A stretch of DNA of 64,000 bases. It comes from Rhizobiaceae bacterium. GTDB lineage: Bacteria > Pseudomonadota > Alphaproteobacteria > Rhizobiales > Rhizobiaceae. The notes beneath the pieces are model-generated. The model did no database searches. It saw nothing but the letters and a program-made list of their open reading frames with translations, and was not told the DNA's origin. The stretch lies in NCBI GenBank assembly GCA_017643495.1, contig JAEPNK010000001.1, positions 1,965,623-2,029,622 of the forward strand, given 5' to 3'. The first letter of the stretch is position 1; each line of letters starts with the position of its first letter. Below, piece after piece: positions 39,098-49,023 of this stretch. Made by a program: the position numbers and the translations under genes.

Positions 39098-41308
39098 ATG
39101 AATGAACGATTTTCCATGTTTGAAAACGGTATTCTGTCTGAGACAACTTCCCTGATAGACGAAAAGGTTTTCGACGATCCTGGCCGTTTCGTGAATCGTG
39201 AGCTGTCATGGCTGGAGTTCAATCGCCGTGTGCTTGAGGAGGTTCGCAACCGGAACAACCCGTTGCTCGAACGTGTCCGTTTTCTGTCGATTTCCGCCAG
39301 TAATCTCGATGAATTCTTCATGGTCCGTGTTGCAGGACTTGCTGCCCAGCGGGAACAGAATGTCGACAAGCGTTCCGATGATGGAATGACGCCTCGCGAA
39401 CAGCTTGTAGCTGTTGATGAAGTAATTGCGGAACTTCAGAAAGACCAGCAGGAATACTGGTCGGATTTGAAGGATGAACTAGCCAGTGAGCAGATATTCA
39501 TAACGACACCGGATGAACTCAGCCAGGATGACCTTGAATGGCTGGATGATCATTTCATGGCAAACATGTTTCCGGTTCTGACACCACTGTCACTGGATTC
39601 CGCGCATCCTTTCCCATTTATCGCAAACCTTGGCCAGGCGCTTGTCTTCGACCTCATTCGCGAGGTCGACAACAAGATGATGATCGCGTTTATCCGTCTT
39701 CCTGTTGGGCTGGAGCGCTTTATCAAATTGCCAAGCAACAATGATGCACAAACCCGGTTTATCCGAACTGAGGACACCATAGCTGCATTCATTCATACGC
39801 TTTTTCCTGGTTACAACATCAAGGGGTTTGGAAACTTCCGGGTCATCCGGGACAGTGACCTTGAAGTGGAGGAAGAGGCGGAAGATCTTGTTATCACGTT
39901 TGAATCCGCCTTGAAGCGCCGCCGCAGGGGCACAGTAATCCGTGTGGAAACCGACAGCATGATGCCGGAAAACCTTCGAAAGTTCGTGGTGTCGGAATTG
40001 CATGTTGACGGGATGCAAACAGCAGTCGTTGGCGAGATGATTGCCCTGAACAATGTGTCAGAGATTGCTTCGCTCGAACGCCCCGAACACAAGTTTGAGC
40101 CCTTCGTGGCCCGTTTTCCCGAACGGGTAAGGGAGCACAACGGGGATTGTCTGGCCGCCATTCGCCAAAAGGACATTTTGGTCCATCATCCGTATGAGTC
40201 GTTTGACGTGGTGGTCCAGTTTCTCAAGCAGGCTGCCCGGGATCCTGATGTACTGGCTATCAAGCAGACCCTTTATCGTACCTCCAACAACTCACCAATC
40301 GTTGCAGCGCTTATTGAAGCAGCAGAGGCGGGCAAGTCGGTTGTCGCCCTTGTTGAGCTGAAAGCCCGGTTTGATGAGGAAGCCAACATTCGTTGGGCCC
40401 GCGATCTGGAGCGGGCCGGGGTTCAGGTCGTATTCGGTTTCATTGGATGGAAAACCCATTCCAAGCTTTCACTGATTGTTCGGCGCGAGGAGCGCGGCAT
40501 ACGCAATTATGTTCATATCGGCACAGGCAATTATCATCCGATAACTGCGAGAATTTACACTGATCTTTCCTATTTCACGACAGACCCTGTCATCGCCAGT
40601 GATGTGGCCCGGGTCTTCAACTTCATAACGGGCTACGTTGAGCCTGAAGCACTCAATACGCTTGCCGTTTCGCCGGTCACATTGCGCAGCAAACTCATTG
40701 AACATATTGAAGATGAAATCGGGCATGCCAATGCAGGACGGCCAGCAAATATCTGGGCCAAAATGAACTCACTTGTTGATCCGGCCATTATCGATGCTTT
40801 CTATCGGGCAAGCCAGGCAGGCGTGCAGGTTGAACTTGTCATTCGCGGTATTTGCTGTCTTCGACCCAATGTTCAGGGGATGTCGGAGAATATCAGGGTG
40901 AAGTCAATCATCGGCAGGTTCCTCGAGCACAGTCGTATTGTCTGTTTCGGAAATGGTTCCCCCATGCCTTCAACCGACAGCATTATTTACATGGGGTCGG
41001 CTGACCTGATGCCGAGAAATCTCAATCGCCGTGTCGAGACAATGGTACGGTTGGAAAACAGGACAGTTCGCCAACAGGTGCTTGACCAGATAATGGTGGC
41101 AAACCTGAATGATACCGAGTTGAGCTGGGAAATTCTGCCGGACGGATCTTCACGCCGGATGCGGTCATCCGAAGATGTTCCTTCGTTCAATTGCCAAACT
41201 TATTTCATGACCAATCCCAGCCTGTCCGGACGGGGGAAAGCTTTAAAGAACGATGCTCCAAAAAGGTTTGTCGATCGTTGGATTGCTGAAGACAGACAGA
41301 AAAACTGA
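39098..41308 (+). CDS. ppk1: Polyphosphate kinase 1
   Basis: The enzyme reversibly makes polyphosphate from ATP. The 736 aa protein shows the PPK1 N-domain [16 protein letters not shown], a middle domain, and the C-terminal PLD-like domains with [14 protein letters not shown] and the autophosphorylated histidine region [12 protein letters not shown] (His473). Its end overlaps the start of ppx by 56 nt, so synthesis and breakdown enzymes of polyphosphate are made together. The 137-nt gap upstream contains a short GTGTC/GACAC palindrome (39048-39060). Confidence 0.97.
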   Translation: MNERFSMFENGILSETTSLIDEKVFDDPGRFVNRELSWLEFNRRVLEEVRNRNNPLLERVRFLSISASNLDEFFMVRVAGLAAQREQNVDKRSDDGMTPREQLVAVDEVIAELQKDQQEYWSDLKDELASEQIFITTPDELSQDDLEWLDDHFMANMFPVLTPLSLDSAHPFPFIANLGQALVFDLIREVDNKMMIAFIRLPVGLERFIKLPSNNDAQTRFIRTEDTIAAFIHTLFPGYNIKGFGNFRVIRDSDLEVEEEAEDLVITFESALKRRRRGTVIRVETDSMMPENLRKFVVSELHVDGMQTAVVGEMIALNNVSEIASLERPEHKFEPFVARFPERVREHNGDCLAAIRQKDILVHHPYESFDVVVQFLKQAARDPDVLAIKQTLYRTSNNSPIVAALIEAAEAGKSVVALVELKARFDEEANIRWARDLERAGVQVVFGFIGWKTHSKLSLIVRREERGIRNYVHIGTGNYHPITARIYTDLSYFTTDPVIASDVARVFNFITGYVEPEALNTLAVSPVTLRSKLIEHIEDEIGHANAGRPANIWAKMNSLVDPAIIDAFYRASQAGVQVELVIRGICCLRPNVQGMSENIRVKSIIGRFLEHSRIVCFGNGSPMPSTDSIIYMGSADLMPRNLNRRVETMVRLENRTVRQQVLDQIMVANLNDTELSWEILPDGSSRRMRSSEDVPSFNCQTYFMTNPSLSGRGKALKNDAPKRFVDRWIAEDRQKN

Positions 41309-42809
41309 AGCGCAGGGTCGCCTGCGGGCTCGCCAACCGGTAGCTGTCATCGACATTGGTTCCAACTCAATCCGTCTGGTATTGTTTGAAGGAACAACCC
41401 GTGCCCCGGCAATTCTCTTCAATGAGAAAATCATGTGTGGCTTGGGGCGTGGCGTGGCCAAGACAGGAAGCCTTGATCCCGAGGCAACAGAGCGCGCTCT
41501 TGTCGCTATCAGGAGGTATGCGCATCTTGCCCGGCAAAGCAGGGTGAGCGGTATTCATGTGCTTGCAACAGCGGCAGCAAGGGAAGCTGACAATGGTCCG
41601 GCTTTTGTCGCCGAAGTATCGCGTATTTGCCAGACAGATGTGCAACTCCTGTCAGGAAGACAGGAAGCCAAATATGCCCGTCTGGGTGTTCTGAGCGGTT
41701 TTGATCGCCCCGATGGCATTGCTGGTGACATGGGCGGTGGTTCCATGGAACTGACCCAGGTCGTGGCTGAAAATGCAGACGGTGTGACAACCTCATTGGG
41801 TGGCCTGCGGTTACAGACAGATCATGAGGGGGATGTTGCCAAAGCCCGCAAGGTAGCCAGAAAAATTCTCAAGGATGTGAAAATCGGTTGGCCGGGGGAG
41901 GGCCGCACCTTTTATGCAATCGGAGGAACCTGGCGCTCGCTTGCCCGTCTCCATATGTTTGAGAAAAAATATCCTCTTGATGTGGTTCATGAGTACACCG
42001 TGCCTGCTGATGAATTCATCAGGTTTTGCACGAAGGTCATGAAAGCCGATTTGTCCAGTCACCCGGGATCTGATGTGATCTCAAGCAACAGGATTGGCCT
42101 GGTACCCTATGGGGCGGCTGTAATGGCTGAAACCTTGCAACTCCTTGGTGCTGAGCAAGTTACCATGTCTACCACCGGCTTGCGTGACGGATACATGTTT
42201 TCGCTGCTTGACCAGGAAGGCCAGCAGCAGGATGCGCTGCTTGAAGCGACTGCAGAGATTGCGCTCTTGCGCTCACGTTCACCCAGGCATTGCCAGGAGT
42301 TGTCCGAGTGGACAGAAAACGCCTTCAAGACACTTGGCTGGGAAGAAACCAGGGAAATGCAACGGTTCCGGACTGCAGCATGCAATCTTGCCGATATTGC
42401 ATGGCGATCATCAATGGATTATCGGGCGGAACAAACCCTTGGCTTCATAAACAATGCAGGGTTCAATGCCTTGTCCCATCAGGGACGTGCCTATCTTTCA
42501 ATCGTGAATTTTCATCGCTATCAGGGGCTGGGTCTGAAAAAACAGCCGCCGGCCAGCGCAAATCTGGCAGGTGACGAACTCGCCAGACATGCAAGAACAC
42601 TGGCAGCGATTTTCCGGGTTCTCTATCTATTCTCGGCGTCCGTTGAGGGAATCCTGCCAAAGTTTTCATTGAAGCGTGGCGACAAGGGCGAATTGCTGTT
42701 TGTCCTGCCTGCAGAACTGGAAGAGCTTGCAGGTGAACGTCCAAGGGGACGGGTGGAACAACTGGCCAGGGAAGTCGATGAAGAAATCACAATCGCGTTT
42801 GAAGGTTGA
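41253..42809 (+). CDS. ppx: Exopolyphosphatase / guanosine pentaphosphatase family (Ppx/GppA)
   Basis: This is a phosphohydrolase of the ASKHA fold acting on polyphosphate and possibly pppGpp. The 518 aa protein has the first phosphate-binding motif [14 protein letters not shown], then DMGGGSMEL and [12 protein letters not shown], and a longer C-terminal region than the two-domain core. The ATG at 41253 overlaps ppk1; a TTG at 41283 would reduce the overlap, but the motif starts well after either. It converges on rnd with a 22-nt gap that can form a small hairpin. Confidence 0.95.
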   Translation: MLQKGLSIVGLLKTDRKTEAQGRLRARQPVAVIDIGSNSIRLVLFEGTTRAPAILFNEKIMCGLGRGVAKTGSLDPEATERALVAIRRYAHLARQSRVSGIHVLATAAAREADNGPAFVAEVSRICQTDVQLLSGRQEAKYARLGVLSGFDRPDGIAGDMGGGSMELTQVVAENADGVTTSLGGLRLQTDHEGDVAKARKVARKILKDVKIGWPGEGRTFYAIGGTWRSLARLHMFEKKYPLDVVHEYTVPADEFIRFCTKVMKADLSSHPGSDVISSNRIGLVPYGAAVMAETLQLLGAEQVTMSTTGLRDGYMFSLLDQEGQQQDALLEATAEIALLRSRSPRHCQELSEWTENAFKTLGWEETREMQRFRTAACNLADIAWRSSMDYRAEQTLGFINNAGFNALSHQGRAYLSIVNFHRYQGLGLKKQPPASANLAGDELARHARTLAAIFRVLYLFSASVEGILPKFSLKRGDKGELLFVLPAELEELAGERPRGRVEQLAREVDEEITIAFEG

Positions 42810-42831
42810 AACCGGAAGCTGGACGCTCCGG

Positions 42832-44010
42832 CTATTCTGCGGCAACCTTGCTTTGATCTGAATCCAGTTTCACAATCTGTACGGAACGGTTGTTGTAACC
42901 AAGCGCGATTTTTCCGTTTTTCAAGTCCAGAGCAGTGTTTCCGAACAATTCCCTGCGCCAGCCATGAAGGGCGGGGACATCAGCATTGTTGTCGGCTGCA
43001 ATTTTTTCCAACTCGTCAACCGTGGCAATGATCTTTGCAGCAACCCCGTATTTTTCCACGGTGATTTTCAGTAATACCTTCAGCATTTCTGTGCAGGCAG
43101 CGCAGCCTTCAGGTGTCTGCTTTGGCTTGGGAATTTTGGGGAAGCTGTTTGGGTCCTGGGCTTTTACTTCGGAAACGATCCTGAGAATTTCAGGCCCGTA
43201 GCGTGACTTGTCGAAGCCGCGATTAAGGCTGCGCATGTCAGACAGTTGTTCCATTCTGGTTGGTGCCCTGGAACACACATCATATATCGCATCATCCCTG
43301 ATGATCCGTCCTCGTGGAACATTTGCTGCACGTGCGGTTTCTTCACGCCAGTGCGCGAGTTTCTTCATGAGGGCGAGCTCACGGGGCTTTCTGACCCGCA
43401 TTTTCAGCCGCTGCCACGCATTTTCTGGTGGCATGTCATAAGTCTCCGGCGAGGTGAGTATTTCCATCTCTTCGGCGACCCAGTGTGAGCGGTTCTGCTC
43501 TTCCAGATTGGCCTTGATTGAGATGTAGACTTCTCGCAGATGAGTCACATCGGCAAGGGCATACTCAAGCTGTTTTTGGCTGAGAGGGCGCTTCGACCAG
43601 TCGGTAAAGCGGGAAGACTTGTCGAGCTGACGGCCGGTAATCCGGTAGACAAGCTGGTCATAGGAGATGCTGTCTCCATAACCGCATACCATTGCCGCAA
43701 CCTGTGTGTCGAAAACCGGGTGGGGTACCTCTCCGGAAAGATGGTACATGATCTCGATATCCTGGCGTGCTGCATGAAAGACTTTGACAACATTTTCATT
43801 TTTCATCAGGGCGAGCAGGGGGCGGAAGTCCATGTCTTTGGCAAGGACGTCAACGATCCATTCATCACCCGGGCACGCCAGCTGAACCAGACAAAGTTCA
43901 GGCCAGAAGGTCGATTCCCTGAGGAATTCGGTGTCTACTGTACAATAAGGATGTTGCGTGATTTTTTCGCAGGCTTCGGAAAGTTCTTCAGTCGTCTTGA
44001 TAATCTGCAT
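42832..44010 (-). CDS. rnd: Ribonuclease D
   Basis: This 3'-5' exonuclease trims tRNA and other structured RNA. The 392 aa protein starts with MQIIKTTEEL and has the DEDD-family ExoI motif TVDTEFLRE (Asp26, Glu28), later Asp-containing motifs (FHAARQDIEIMYHL, LEYALADVTHLREVY) and an HRDC domain (WREETARAANVPRGRIIRDD). The ATG at 44010 has no Shine-Dalgarno sequence: a TATATA box ends only six bases before it, which suggests a leaderless transcript. It is divergent from aspS. Confidence 0.96.
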   Translation of the reverse strand: MQIIKTTEELSEACEKITQHPYCTVDTEFLRESTFWPELCLVQLACPGDEWIVDVLAKDMDFRPLLALMKNENVVKVFHAARQDIEIMYHLSGEVPHPVFDTQVAAMVCGYGDSISYDQLVYRITGRQLDKSSRFTDWSKRPLSQKQLEYALADVTHLREVYISIKANLEEQNRSHWVAEEMEILTSPETYDMPPENAWQRLKMRVRKPRELALMKKLAHWREETARAANVPRGRIIRDDAIYDVCSRAPTRMEQLSDMRSLNRGFDKSRYGPEILRIVSEVKAQDPNSFPKIPKPKQTPEGCAACTEMLKVLLKITVEKYGVAAKIIATVDELEKIAADNNADVPALHGWRRELFGNTALDLKNGKIALGYNNRSVQIVKLDSDQSKVAAE

Positions 44011-44016
44011 CACAGC

Positions 44017-44045
44017 TATATAGACAAATATGGCCCGTTTGTCTG
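44017..44045 (-). promoter_or_regulatory. Candidate rnd promoter with an internal palindrome
   Basis: Read on the minus strand, CAGACA (44045-44040) and TATATA (44022-44017) are 17 bases apart, and the -10 box ends 6 nt before the rnd ATG. The perfect palindrome AGACAAA (44022-44028) with TTTGTCT (44038-44044) occupies the spacer and touches both boxes, so a bound protein would block this promoter. Confidence 0.5.
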
Positions 44046-44113
44046 CCAGAAATATGACACATTTCGTTAAAACCTGGCAGGAATTCAAAAGGTGAATGTC
44101 CAAACCTGCGCTT

Positions 44114-44141
44114 GACAAACGCCCTGTCAACGGTGTTTGTC
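44114..44141. promoter_or_regulatory. Second GACAAA-type inverted repeat between rnd and aspS
   Basis: GACAAACGCC (44114-44123) and GGTGTTTGTC (44132-44141) are inverted copies with one mismatch and an 8-base spacer. It repeats the GACAAA/TTTGTC half-site of the palindrome in the rnd promoter. A third, looser copy (TTTGTCT at 44166 with AGACA at 44180) lies closer to aspS. Confidence 0.45.
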
Positions 44142-44149
44142 CGACCCAA

Positions 44150-44178
44150 TTGCATCACAAGTTGATTTGTCTGACATA
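44150..44178 (+). promoter_or_regulatory. Candidate aspS promoter
   Basis: TTGCAT (44150-44155) and GACATA (44173-44178) are 17 bases apart, about 25 nt before the aspS ATG, with AGGA as ribosome site between. The match is moderate. Confidence 0.35.
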
Positions 44179-44203
44179 AAGACAGAAATTCCAGGATTAT
44201 CTA

Positions 44204-46000
44204 ATGACCAGTCTCAGTGCGCGGTATCGTAGCCATACGTGTGAAGGTTTGCGAAAAACAGATGTGGGCAGCACAGCCCGCCTTTCAGGATGGGTTCATC
44301 GTGTTAGGGATCATGGCGGTGTGTTGTTTGTGGACTTGAGGGACCATTACGGAGTCACCCAGGTTGTCGCTGATTCTGATTCTGCCGCTTTCAAAACGAT
44401 TGAAAGCCTGCGCGCTGAATGGGTGATCCGCATAGACGGCGAGGTGAAAGCACGCAGCGCGGAGACAGTAAACGAAAACCTGCCGACAGGCGAGATCGAG
44501 GTATATGCCCGGGAGATCGAGGTTCTCTCGAAAGCTGAACAGCTGCCATTGCCCGTGTTTGACGAGCCTGAATATCCTGAGGACATCAGACTGAAATACC
44601 GTTTCCTGGACCTTCGGCGTGAAACCCTGCACCACAACATCATGCAGCGTACACGGATTATAGCCGACATGCGCAAACGTATGGGGGAATCGGGCTTTAC
44701 GGAGTTTTCTACCCCGATTCTGACAGCATCTTCTCCTGAGGGTGCGCGTGATTTTCTGGTGCCAAGCCGGCTCCATCATGGTGAGTTCTATGCCCTGCCG
44801 CAGGCACCACAGCAATACAAGCAACTGGTCATGATGTCTGGTTTCGACAAGTATTTTCAGATTGCGCCATGTTTTCGTGATGAAGATCCAAGGGCAGATC
44901 GTCTTCCCGGCGAGTTTTATCAGCTTGACCTTGAGATGAGCTTTGTTGAACAGGACGACGTTCTGAACACAATGGAACCGGTCATTACAGAGGTATTTGA
45001 GGAATTTGCCGATGGTCGGAAAGTCTCTAAAGACTGGCCACGAATCCCTTACAAGGAAGCCATTCGCAAATACGGTACAGACAAACCAGATTTGCGTAAT
45101 CCGATCGTGATGCAGGATGTGTCCGAACATTTCCGTGGTTCCGGTTTCAAGATATTTGCGGAAATGCTGGAAAAAGACGCAAAGGTTGAAGTGTGGGCAA
45201 TTCCGGTGAAGGGGGCAGGAAGCCGTAAAGCCTGTGACCGGATGAACTCCTGGGCCCAGTCTGAAGGCCAGCCTGGCATGGGATATATCTTCTGGCGTGA
45301 ACTGGACGGAAATTTTGAAGCAGCCGGACCGATAGCCAAGAATATCGGCCCTGAACGCTCTGAAGCGATGCGTCAGCAATTGGGTCTGGAACTGGGGGAT
45401 GCGGTTTTCTTTGCTGCAGGTGATCCTGCCAAGTTTGCCGATTTTGCCGGTAGTGCTCGCCAAAAGGCCGGTGAGGACAACGGGCTTATTGACGAAAACG
45501 CCTTCGAGTTTTGCTGGATTGTCGATTTCCCGTTTTACGAATGGGATGAAGAAAATAAGAAGGTGGAATTTTCCCACAATCCGTTCTCCATGCCGAAAGG
45601 TGGCATGGAAGCACTTGAAAGTCAGGATCCCCTGACCATTGATGCCATGCAATATGACATGGTGTGTAACGGCTATGAGATCGCGTCCGGAGGCATCCGC
45701 AACCACTTGCCGGAAACCATGGTGAAAGCATTTGAGATTGCCGGACTTTCCAAGGATACAGTGGAAGAGCGGTTCGGTGGCCTCTACAGGGCTTTCCAGT
45801 ATGGCGCACCACCGCATGGTGGCATGGCGGCAGGTGTTGACCGGATCGTGATGTTGCTTTGTGGCGTTAAAAACCTTCGCGAGATCACCATGTTCCCGAT
45901 GAACCAGCAAGCCGTTGACTTGTTGATGGGAGCGCCTGGAAACGTCGAGCCTGCCCAGTTGACGGAGCTTGGCTTGCGGCTGATGCCCAAGCCCGAATAA
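44204..46000 (+). CDS. aspS: Aspartyl-tRNA synthetase
   Basis: This class II synthetase charges tRNA with aspartate. The 598 aa protein has an N-terminal OB-fold anticodon-binding domain ([21 protein letters not shown] region), motif 2 [19 protein letters not shown] (about 224-242), the bacterial GAD insert, and motif 3 [13 protein letters not shown]. It is of the bacterial type and may be non-discriminating; that cannot be decided here. AGGA lies 7 nt upstream of the ATG. Confidence 0.98.
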   Translation: MTSLSARYRSHTCEGLRKTDVGSTARLSGWVHRVRDHGGVLFVDLRDHYGVTQVVADSDSAAFKTIESLRAEWVIRIDGEVKARSAETVNENLPTGEIEVYAREIEVLSKAEQLPLPVFDEPEYPEDIRLKYRFLDLRRETLHHNIMQRTRIIADMRKRMGESGFTEFSTPILTASSPEGARDFLVPSRLHHGEFYALPQAPQQYKQLVMMSGFDKYFQIAPCFRDEDPRADRLPGEFYQLDLEMSFVEQDDVLNTMEPVITEVFEEFADGRKVSKDWPRIPYKEAIRKYGTDKPDLRNPIVMQDVSEHFRGSGFKIFAEMLEKDAKVEVWAIPVKGAGSRKACDRMNSWAQSEGQPGMGYIFWRELDGNFEAAGPIAKNIGPERSEAMRQQLGLELGDAVFFAAGDPAKFADFAGSARQKAGEDNGLIDENAFEFCWIVDFPFYEWDEENKKVEFSHNPFSMPKGGMEALESQDPLTIDAMQYDMVCNGYEIASGGIRNHLPETMVKAFEIAGLSKDTVEERFGGLYRAFQYGAPPHGGMAAGVDRIVMLLCGVKNLREITMFPMNQQAVDLLMGAPGNVEPAQLTELGLRLMPKPE

Positions 46001-46016
46001 TCAACAAGTACAAACG

Positions 46017-46044
46017 ATATGGAGAGAACAATTTCTCTCCATAT
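46017..46044. repeat. Perfect 12-bp inverted repeat after aspS
   Basis: ATATGGAGAGAA (46017-46028) and TTCTCTCCATAT (46033-46044) pair perfectly around a CAAT loop, 17 nt after the aspS stop. There is no T-run after it, so it is not a classic intrinsic terminator, but it may stabilise or end the aspS transcript. Confidence 0.6.
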
Positions 46045-46135
46045 TGCAAACATACTGGCGTCAATCTGCCAACATATGGTCATGATACTTTAATTCATGG
46101 TTGCCTGTCGGCAGCCTGTTGGTCAGGAGTTCGTC

Positions 46136-46456
46136 ATGGGCATCAGATTGATATTCACCGTTTTGGCGACACTCCTTGTCGTTACGGAATCCCTCCATGC
46201 ACAACCGGTGAACGCTACTCCTTCGGAAGTGGATGCCTTCAAGTCTTCTGACAAGGACAAGAATCGTGTTCTTTCCAAAGAAGAATTTCCGGCCTTTGTG
46301 GATCTGATGGCTGCAAACGGGCAAACAACGGCCAAGGCTATCCGGTTCTTCGGTATGTATGATTACGCATTTTCATTTGCAGACAAGAATGGCGATGGCA
46401 TCCTGACCCCTCGGGAAATGCGTTCTGCTGACAATGAACATCGTGCCAACAACTGA
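46136..46456 (+). CDS. Exported EF-hand calcium-binding protein
   Basis: The 106 aa protein has a signal peptide (cleavage near LHA) and two EF-hand loops: one starting at Asp39 (DKDKNRVLSKEE) and one at Asp83 (DKNGDGILTPRE), the second a near-perfect calcium loop. Similar small EF-hand proteins are common in alphaproteobacterial periplasms, with no settled function. CAGGAG precedes ATG 46136. The gene stands alone and is bracketed by two strong inverted repeats (46017-46044 and 46499-46533). Confidence 0.8.
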   Translation: MGIRLIFTVLATLLVVTESLHAQPVNATPSEVDAFKSSDKDKNRVLSKEEFPAFVDLMAANGQTTAKAIRFFGMYDYAFSFADKNGDGILTPREMRSADNEHRANN

Positions 46457-46498
46457 TGTGGTTAGCAGGTATTAGCCTGAACCCAATCAGTGCTTAAT

Positions 46499-46533
46499 GA
46501 AATCATGGCGCGGGGCAAATGGCGCATGATTTC
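46499..46533. repeat. Strong inverted repeat before the flavin monooxygenase gene
   Basis: GAAATCATG (46499-46507) and CATGATTTC (46525-46533) are perfect inverted copies; three more base pairs form inside after a one-base bulge, leaving a 10-base loop. No T-run follows. It lies 42 nt after the EF-hand gene and 50 nt before the monooxygenase gene, so it may be a terminator-like structure for the first or an operator for the second. Confidence 0.55.
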
Positions 46534-46582
46534 CGCATTTGCTAAAGTTGAATGATCGAACCATCAAGCAGGATCATTCGGT

Positions 46583-47833
46583 ATGGCAACAGAGAAAATC
46601 GACACGCTTATCGTTGGCGGTGGCCAGGCCGGTCTGGCCATGAGCGAGCACCTGGGCAAGCATGGCATAGCCCATGTTGTTCTGGAAAAAGGCCGGATAG
46701 CTGAACGCTGGCGCACTGGAAGATGGGATTCACTGGTTGCCAACGGACCGGCTTGGCATGATCGCTTCCCGTCAAAGGAATTTGACGAGATTGACCCCGA
46801 CGGCTTCCCCACGAAAGACAGTATTGCGGATTATTTCCAGGATTTTGCACAACAGATAGATGCTCCCATACGTTGTGGAGTGGAAGTTGTCAGGGCTAGA
46901 AGGCAGGAAAATGCATCCGGCTTCGTGGTCGAAACAAGTGATGGTGTATTTGAAGCGCAAAACATCGTCGCTGCGACAGGCCCCTTTCAGAAACCGGTAT
47001 TTCCTTCAATTGTACCCGAGAGAGCCGGAGTGGATCAGATTCATTCTGCAGATTATGAAAATCCGCAGAAACTGCGTGACGGTGCCGTTCTTGTTGTAGG
47101 AGCAGGGTCGTCCGGTTCTCAGATTGCCGATGAATTGCTGCGTCACGGGCGTGAAGTTTATTTGTCTGTTGGTCCGCATGATCGGCCTCCGCGCAGTTAT
47201 CGAGGCAAGGATTTTGTCTGGTGGCTCGGTGTTTTGGGCAAATGGGAAATGAAAACCCCGCCGGCAGGACGTGAGCACGTAACAATTGCTGTTAGTGGCG
47301 CCTATGGAGGGAAAACGGTTGATTTTCGAGAGTTTGCAGCGCGCGGCATGAGGCTTGTCGGCATGACAGGTGCCTGGGAAAACCGGAAACTGACCTTTGC
47401 TCTCGACCTTGCGGAAAACATCAGGCAGGGGGATGAAAACTACTTGTCTCTTCTTGATGAGGCAGATGCCTATGTTGCAGCGAACGGACTTGATCTTCCC
47501 GAAGAACCCGATGCCAGAATGATTGGTCCCGACCCTGATTGCATCAAGAACCCCTTCACGAGTCTTGACCTGGATATGGCCGGCATAACCACGATTGTGT
47601 GGGCAACCGGTTACCAGCAGGATTTTGGCTGGTTGCAGGTCGACGCATTTGATGACGGTGGGAAACCGGTTCATGAAAACGGGGTTTCCAAAGAACCCGG
47701 GGTCTATTTTCTGGGGCTTCCATGGCTCTCAATGAGAGGTTCTTCATTTATCTGGGGCGTTTGGGTGGATGCAAAGTACCTTGCTTCCCAAATCGCTGAA
47801 CGGGCTCAAACCACAAGACCTGCAGCAGAATGA
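46583..47833 (+). CDS. FAD/NAD(P)-dependent flavoprotein monooxygenase-like protein
   Basis: This 416 aa flavoprotein resembles class B flavin monooxygenases (CzcO/YUCCA-like). An FAD-binding GGGQAG (12-17) lies at the N-terminus, a second Rossmann motif GAGSSG (173-178) would bind NADPH, and ATGYQQDFGWL near the C-terminus is the usual third FAD contact. The reaction is unknown. The stop overlaps the start of the M20 deacylase gene by 4 nt (ATGA), so the two act in one operon. It could instead be a reductase; no ferredoxin-binding feature is evident. Confidence 0.85.
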   Translation: MATEKIDTLIVGGGQAGLAMSEHLGKHGIAHVVLEKGRIAERWRTGRWDSLVANGPAWHDRFPSKEFDEIDPDGFPTKDSIADYFQDFAQQIDAPIRCGVEVVRARRQENASGFVVETSDGVFEAQNIVAATGPFQKPVFPSIVPERAGVDQIHSADYENPQKLRDGAVLVVGAGSSGSQIADELLRHGREVYLSVGPHDRPPRSYRGKDFVWWLGVLGKWEMKTPPAGREHVTIAVSGAYGGKTVDFREFAARGMRLVGMTGAWENRKLTFALDLAENIRQGDENYLSLLDEADAYVAANGLDLPEEPDARMIGPDPDCIKNPFTSLDLDMAGITTIVWATGYQQDFGWLQVDAFDDGGKPVHENGVSKEPGVYFLGLPWLSMRGSSFIWGVWVDAKYLASQIAERAQTTRPAAE

Positions 47834-48984
47834 ATACAAGGGACATTCTTCGGGATCTGATTTCATTTCCTACAGTCAGCCGCAATCCCAACCGCGACCT
47901 GATTGACTATTGTGCTGCACTGTTGAACCAGGCTGGTGCCGAAATCTCGATTGTAGAGGACAAGAAGGAAGAAAAAGCCAATCTGTACGCCACTATCGGA
48001 CCGAGAGACAGACCCGGAGTTTTGTTGTCAGGGCATACTGATGTCGTGCCGATTGACGGACAGGACTGGACGGTTCCTGCTTTCGAAATGACGGAGCAGA
48101 ATGGGAAACTGTATGGACGTGGCACGACAGACATGAAGGGGTTCGTTGCCTCGGCCCTGCATGCTGCTTGTCGGGCATCTGCAATGGAACTCGCTACTCC
48201 GTTGCACCTGGCGTTCTCGTATGATGAGGAAATCGGTTGTGTTGGCGTACGCTCACTGATTGATGTGCTTGCCAAGGCACCGTTTCGACCACTTTTCTGT
48301 ATTGTGGGAGAGCCAACCAGCCTGGCTGTAGCAACCGGCCACAAGGGCAAGACAGCATGTCATGTTTCCTGCAAGGGGCATGAGGCGCATTCTTCCGTGG
48401 CGCCGGACGCGCTTAACGCCATCCATCTTGCTTGTGACATGATTTCCTTTATTCGGAATCTCCAGGACGAAGTCTGCGAAAACCATTCCCATGACCAAGC
48501 TTATGACATTCCCTACACGACATTGCATGTTGGCAATATACAGGGTGGTGTAGCCCTCAACATCGTTCCGGGTCAGGCAGGGTTTGATTTTGAAATCCGC
48601 AACCTCCCGGAGGACAATCCTGATCAGTTGCTTGCTCGCATCGCAGGGAAAGCGGACGAACTGTTGGCCAACGTCAAGCCACGCTTTCCTGATGCTGCCA
48701 TCAACATGGCTGTCACAAACCGCTATCCGGCACTCTCCACGCCAGAGGATGAGAGCGTGGTAAGCTTTGTAAAATCTCTTCGGGGAACCAATGATACGAT
48801 CAAGGTGGCTTTTGGCACGGAGGGCGGTCTTTTCTCATCCGAACTGGCGATCCCGACAGTCGTATGCGGGCCTGGCTCCATGGAACAGGGACACAAACCC
48901 GACGAATTCATCACACTGGACCAACTGGAAATGTGTGATGAAATGCTTGAAACACTGCTGGGCAGGCTACAAACCGGCCTTTGA
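47830..48984 (+). CDS. M20 family metallopeptidase annotated as acetylornithine deacetylase (ArgE-like)
   Basis: The 384 aa protein is a zinc-dependent amidohydrolase of the M20 family. Ligand and catalytic residues are present: LSGHTDVVP (His69, Asp71), YGRGTTDMKG (Asp101) and YDEEIGCVG (Glu133/Glu134). It is most like ArgE, but alphaproteobacteria commonly make arginine by the ArgJ route, and this gene is coupled to a flavin monooxygenase and faces a Rieske oxygenase operon. A catabolic N-acyl hydrolase is therefore more likely than arginine synthesis. The specificity is inferred. Confidence 0.85.
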   Translation: MNTRDILRDLISFPTVSRNPNRDLIDYCAALLNQAGAEISIVEDKKEEKANLYATIGPRDRPGVLLSGHTDVVPIDGQDWTVPAFEMTEQNGKLYGRGTTDMKGFVASALHAACRASAMELATPLHLAFSYDEEIGCVGVRSLIDVLAKAPFRPLFCIVGEPTSLAVATGHKGKTACHVSCKGHEAHSSVAPDALNAIHLACDMISFIRNLQDEVCENHSHDQAYDIPYTTLHVGNIQGGVALNIVPGQAGFDFEIRNLPEDNPDQLLARIAGKADELLANVKPRFPDAAINMAVTNRYPALSTPEDESVVSFVKSLRGTNDTIKVAFGTEGGLFSSELAIPTVVCGPGSMEQGHKPDEFITLDQLEMCDEMLETLLGRLQTGL

Positions 48985-49023
48985 TCCTGTCGACCGGATA
49001 ACCAGGCTTGTTAGGCGGCAGTA

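Noticed and set aside
42810-42831. Hairpin between ppx and rnd as a bidirectional terminator
   Set aside because: The stem is only seven pairs with a bulge and there is no T-run on either strand.
44285-45910. A 541-codon open frame on the minus strand across aspS
   Set aside because: It is entirely antisense to a clear aspartyl-tRNA synthetase, has no recognisable motifs and an odd composition rich in His, Phe and Cys.
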